Source: Halomonas colorata
Lineage (GTDB): Bacteria > Pseudomonadota > Gammaproteobacteria > Pseudomonadales > Halomonadaceae
Direction of reading: 5' to 3'
Length of the DNA: 64,000 nt
Assembly (NCBI RefSeq): GCF_014897985.1
Contig: NZ_JABUZA010000014.1
Location: 1 to 64,000, forward strand
Part shown: piece by piece, positions 60,687 through 64,000 of the stretch
Numbering within the stretch: the first letter of the stretch is position 1
Layout: each line of letters begins with the position of its first letter
The notes under the pieces: model-generated
Told to the model about the DNA's origin: nothing
What the model saw: only the letters and a program-made list of their open reading frames with translations
The model's database searches: none
Program-made: the position numbers and the translations under genes

Positions 60687-62864
60687 TTAGGCCTGACCGG
60701 GGGCGGCGTAAAACTGCTCGTTGTTTTGCGCCATCTGACGTAGCTTGTCCGTCGGCGCGTAAAGCGGGCCGAGTTCTTCAGCCAATCCTTCAGCCAGCTT
60801 GACGAATTCAGCAACGCCCATGGCATCAATGTAACGCAGCGCACCACCGCGGAAGGGAGGGAACCCAATACCGTAAATCAACGCCATATCCGCTTCGGCA
60901 GGCGTATCAACGATGCCGTCTTCAAGACAACGCGCCGTTTCCATGCAGAGCGGTACCATCATGCGCGCTATGATGTCCTCGTCGGAGAACTCTTTCTGCT
61001 CTTTAACGACCTCTTTGATTAGCGCGTAAGCCTGTTCGTCAGTCACTTTCTTGGGCTTGCCCTTTTTATCCTCTTCGTAGGCGTAGAAGCCCTTGGCATT
61101 TTTCTGGCCCAGGCGCTCGTTTTCATACATCACCTGAATCGCAGTTTTGCCTTCACGCGCCATACGGTCCGGGAAGCCTTCTGCCATCACTTCATTGGCG
61201 TGAACCGCCGTGTCCATACCCACCACATCCAGCAGGTAAGCAGGACCCATTGGCCAGCCAAATTTTTCCATGACTTTATCAACACGCTGAAAGTCGGCGC
61301 CCTGCTCTACCAGGAAGCTGAAACCGCCAAAATAGGGGAACAGCACGCGGTTAACTAGGAAGCCTGGGCAGTCGTTAACCACAATTGGCGTTTTACCCAT
61401 CGCGCGGGCGTAGGCAACCGTAGCAGCAACTGCAGCGTCAGAGGTTTTCTCACCGCGAATAACTTCGACTAACGGCATACGGTGCACGGGGTTGAAAAAG
61501 TGCATGCCGCAGAAGTTTTCCGGACGCTTAAGGTTCTGGGCCAAGCGGTTGATCGAAATCGTCGAGGTATTGGAGGCAAGGATAGTATCTTCACTTACCA
61601 TACCTTCAACTTCGGTCAACACCGCGTCTTTAACCTTGGGATTTTCCACCACAGCTTCGACGACCAAATCGACATTACCGAAATCGCCGTAGGAAAGCGT
61701 GGGGCGGATGTTGGTCAGCTTTTCGGCCATTTGCTCATTGGTGAGCTTTTTACGCTCGACTTGTTTGCCAAAAAGCTTGCGAGCTTCTTTCAAGCCCAGC
61801 TCAATGGCCTCATCCTTGATGTCTTTCATCAGGATGGGGGTACCTTTGGAAGCGCTTTGGTAGGCGATACCGCCACCCATGATACCCGCCCCCAGTACCG
61901 CCGTTTGCTTAACCGGCTGGGCCTGTTTTTCATACTTGCCGGCTTTCTTTTTCACCACCTGATCGTTCATGAACAGACCGACCAGATTAAATGCCACGCT
62001 GCTCATGGCCAGCTTGGCAAAAGCTATTGCTTCGATAGCCTGGGCGCGCTCGCGCTCTTCACCAGCCCCTTTTTGAATAACCTTGATAGCCTCGATCGGC
62101 GCGGGATAATGTGGACCGGCTTTGCCGGCGACATACCCTTTGGCGGTTTCAAACGCCATCATCTGCTCAATGGCGTTGAGCTTAAGCGGGCCTTTTTTCT
62201 CTGCGCGGCGCGCCTGATAATCAAGCTCACCGTTATTGGCGCGGTCGAGAATATCCAGCGCCGCCTCGTCTAGCTGTTCGGCGCTAACCACTGCGTCCAC
62301 AGCGCCTACTTTCAAAGCCGCATCGGCGCGATTCTCAGTACCACCGGCAATCCACTCAACCGCATTGTCAGCGCCGATCAACCGCGGTAAGCGCACACAT
62401 CCGCCCCACCCCGGGAGAATGCCCAGTTTGGTTTCGGGCAGGCCAATCTTGGCTTTTTCGCTCATTACGCGAAAATCGGTAGTGAGCAACACTTCGCAAC
62501 CGCCGCCGAGGGCAAGGCCATTGATGGCAGCAACGGTTGGGAAAGGAAGATCTTCAATCGCATTAAAAATATCGTGTACCTTGAGATTCATCTCCTCAAG
62601 GTACGCTTCACCCTTGGTAAACAGGCTGTGAAACTCGGTGATATCCGCCCCGACGATGAACGCGTCTTTGCCACTACCAATCATCAGGCCCTGCAAGTCG
62701 TTTTCCACCTGAAGAGCGCTAACGGCCTCTCCCAGTTCGGTAACAACAGCGCTGGAAAGCTTGTTTACGGACTCATCTTTTAAATCAAAAATGAGCCGTG
62801 CGATATGATGGCCACCCAGGGTGTCACGACGCTCCACCGTGATGGCGTTGCCTTGATAGATCAT
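60687..62864 (-). CDS. fadB: FadB, multifunctional fatty-acid oxidation subunit
   Basis: 725 aa from the ATG at 62864 behind GGAGAG. The N-terminal hydratase/isomerase ([11 protein letters not shown], then [22 protein letters not shown] and [20 protein letters not shown]) is followed by the NAD-binding 3-hydroxyacyl-CoA dehydrogenase ([17 protein letters not shown], then [15 protein letters not shown]). The longer frame from 62945 adds a poor leader with a 15-bp tandem repeat. It performs the middle steps of beta-oxidation with FadA. Confidence 0.95.
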   Translation of the reverse strand: MIYQGNAITVERRDTLGGHHIARLIFDLKDESVNKLSSAVVTELGEAVSALQVENDLQGLMIGSGKDAFIVGADITEFHSLFTKGEAYLEEMNLKVHDIFNAIEDLPFPTVAAINGLALGGGCEVLLTTDFRVMSEKAKIGLPETKLGILPGWGGCVRLPRLIGADNAVEWIAGGTENRADAALKVGAVDAVVSAEQLDEAALDILDRANNGELDYQARRAEKKGPLKLNAIEQMMAFETAKGYVAGKAGPHYPAPIEAIKVIQKGAGEERERAQAIEAIAFAKLAMSSVAFNLVGLFMNDQVVKKKAGKYEKQAQPVKQTAVLGAGIMGGGIAYQSASKGTPILMKDIKDEAIELGLKEARKLFGKQVERKKLTNEQMAEKLTNIRPTLSYGDFGNVDLVVEAVVENPKVKDAVLTEVEGMVSEDTILASNTSTISINRLAQNLKRPENFCGMHFFNPVHRMPLVEVIRGEKTSDAAVAATVAYARAMGKTPIVVNDCPGFLVNRVLFPYFGGFSFLVEQGADFQRVDKVMEKFGWPMGPAYLLDVVGMDTAVHANEVMAEGFPDRMAREGKTAIQVMYENERLGQKNAKGFYAYEEDKKGKPKKVTDEQAYALIKEVVKEQKEFSDEDIIARMMVPLCMETARCLEDGIVDTPAEADMALIYGIGFPPFRGGALRYIDAMGVAEFVKLAEGLAEELGPLYAPTDKLRQMAQNNEQFYAAPGQA

Positions 62865-62900
62865 CCGTGCTCTCTCCACAAGTTGAACTGGCGCCCCTGT

Positions 62901-62930
62901 CAGCAAGTTCTCAGCCAGCAAGTTCTCAGC
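62901..62930. repeat. Two tandem copies of CAGCAAGTTCTCAGC
   Basis: A perfect 15-bp direct repeat lies 37 bp upstream of the fadB start, followed by a partial third copy. It may be a recent duplication in the fadB leader. Confidence 0.8.
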
Positions 62931-63151
62931 AGGTTCGCCGAACATTTCATACGGTCGTTTGATAGCATTAGCTTGGTTGAGTAATCGACCAACGTCAAGC
63001 CCTGACTTTTGGCTAATCCCAGCCTTATTGCGACCCTTCTTGAGCGTTTATCGTTCGCTATTGAGGACACTTTCAGGCTATTGCATACCGAGCGTCGACT
63101 TTTGTCGAAAACCCAAGGATCATAGTCGTTTTATTTTAGAGTTATACGTTT

Positions 63152-64000
63152 ATGGGCGCACTGCTAACACCTTCGCGTGTCAAAGCTATTCAACAATTTG
63201 TTGAGCGTTTGATCGAGCGGCTAAAACCCTGGAGCTGGCTTTGGCCACCGATGGCGTTCGCCGCGGGGCTGGGTAGTTTTTTTCTGGTTGACCGCCAGCA
63301 GTGGCTAGGCGCGGCCTTGGCGCTTGGCCTGCTGTTTACCTGGGTGCTGTTACTTTCCGAAAGCTTGATTGGCCGTTGGTTAGCACGGCGCGGGCACCCT
63401 ACCCTGCCCAGGGGTGCCACCACCTTTATTGCCCAGATGATTCACCAGGAAACGCTGTTTTTCACGCTGCCGTTTATTTTAATTACCACGGTATGGAACA
63501 GCGGACAAACCCTGTTTGCTTTATTTGTGGTGGTAATGGCGCTGCTCTCGATTATTGACCCACTGTATTACAAAGTCGCTGGCCGGTGGCGCAGCCTGTA
63601 TTTTGTTTTTCATGCGCTTTGCGTCTTTTTAGTGGTGCTGGTGACGCTACCGATCATGTTGCACCTCACCACTGGCCAAAGCCTATTGCTGGCGATGTCA
63701 CTGATGGTGCTGGTTGCGCTGCCCAGCTTTTGGCATTTACTTAAACGCCACTCGTTAAAGCGCTGGTGTGCTTTTTTAGGATTAACGCTAGTGCTTGCTT
63801 ATGCTGCCTGGCTAGGTCGCATCTGGGTGCCGCCCGCAAGCCTCTGGATGACCGGTAGCGCGCTTTCTCCTGCGCTCAATATTCAACAGCGCACGCCTCA
63901 GGGCTCGATCGCGCTTACTCCACAGGCTATTCGTGAAAACGGCCTGTATGTCTATACCGCGATTCGTGCCCCGCGAGGCTTGAGCGAAACGATCTACCAT
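63152..64000 (+). CDS. Multi-pass membrane protein (DUF5924/DUF2914-like), cut by the window edge
   Basis: 283 codons open to the window end with no stop, so the gene is partial at its 3' end. About seven hydrophobic helices fill residues 25-220 (for example WLWPPMAFAAGLGSFFL and TTFIAQMIHQETLFFTLPFIL). A soluble segment starts near 225 (PASLWMTGSALSPALNIQQ ...). This resembles membrane proteins described as DUF5924 with a DUF2914 C-terminus, recalled by pattern only. It is divergent from fadB. The ATG is preceded by a weak ribosome binding site. Confidence 0.6.
   Translation, partial: MGALLTPSRVKAIQQFVERLIERLKPWSWLWPPMAFAAGLGSFFLVDRQQWLGAALALGLLFTWVLLLSESLIGRWLARRGHPTLPRGATTFIAQMIHQETLFFTLPFILITTVWNSGQTLFALFVVVMALLSIIDPLYYKVAGRWRSLYFVFHALCVFLVVLVTLPIMLHLTTGQSLLLAMSLMVLVALPSFWHLLKRHSLKRWCAFLGLTLVLAYAAWLGRIWVPPASLWMTGSALSPALNIQQRTPQGSIALTPQAIRENGLYVYTAIRAPRGLSETIYH

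Noticed and set aside
61482-62273. 263-codon plus-strand frame inside fadB
   Set aside because: It is antisense to a clear FadB and has no recognisable domain.

Overview
The window looks like chromosome from a halophilic gammaproteobacterium, most likely Halomonadaceae (Halomonas/Vreelandella). This is inferred from gene content and protein flavour: SufB-C-D-S-T with an Rrf2 regulator, FadB-FadA, a PA0069-type radical SAM protein, RimB-RimK, PutA-PutP with an AraC regulator, YqcC, YeaC and DUF2797. No search could be run. No tRNA, rRNA, CRISPR array or recognisable insertion sequence was seen.

Layout. 0-7.5 kb: a Fic-domain protein with an altered active-site motif, an isochorismatase-fold hydrolase with Ser in place of the catalytic Cys, two small envelope proteins, alkaline phosphatase, a PA0069-type radical SAM protein behind a LexA-like palindrome, and a Na/phosphate symporter with a small charged partner. 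7.5-14.7 kb: a caa3-type cytochrome c oxidase operon (subunit II with a heme-c domain, a subunit I-III fusion, a small membrane protein, a copper P1B-ATPase), flanked by DUF2231 and CopD/HemJ-like membrane proteins. 14.7-21.7 kb: housekeeping genes (DUF2797, YeaC, rhomboid protease, metallophosphatase, NAD kinase, EamA transporter, a Pmp3-fusion, a CBS protein) and two minus-strand terminators that share a 12-base leader, possibly small-RNA ends. 21.8-27.8 kb: proline catabolism, with an AraC regulator, PutA without a DNA-binding domain, and PutP; a repeat-like element lies between putA and putP. 27.9-32.9 kb: OmpW, YqcC, DUF3549, RimB, RimK, a helical protein and a SanA-like protein. 32.9-39.1 kb: the SUF Fe-S operon and its regulator, with an IscR-type box upstream. 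39.2-41.2 kb: YjdM, a YbhB-like protein, a lipoprotein and a DCC protein.

41.4-58.8 kb is the most unusual part. One gene encodes a 4540-residue modular protein, divergent from a type I secretion ABC exporter and its HlyD-type adaptor across a 633-bp AT-rich gap. The protein has about ten CBM-like sandwiches, three Calx-beta domains, a malectin-like domain, a sugar (glucose/sorbosone) dehydrogenase-like beta-propeller, two copies of an anchor-type (ASH) domain followed by a module ending in DYNDN, a calcium-binding stretch and four CBM6-like modules. It has no RTX nonapeptides. The likely reading is a secreted, polysaccharide-binding giant protein with a possible oxidoreductase core and its own exporter; the outer-membrane channel is not in the window.

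58.9-64 kb: a flavodoxin-like protein, fadA and fadB (fatty-acid beta-oxidation), and the start of a multi-pass membrane protein cut by the window edge.
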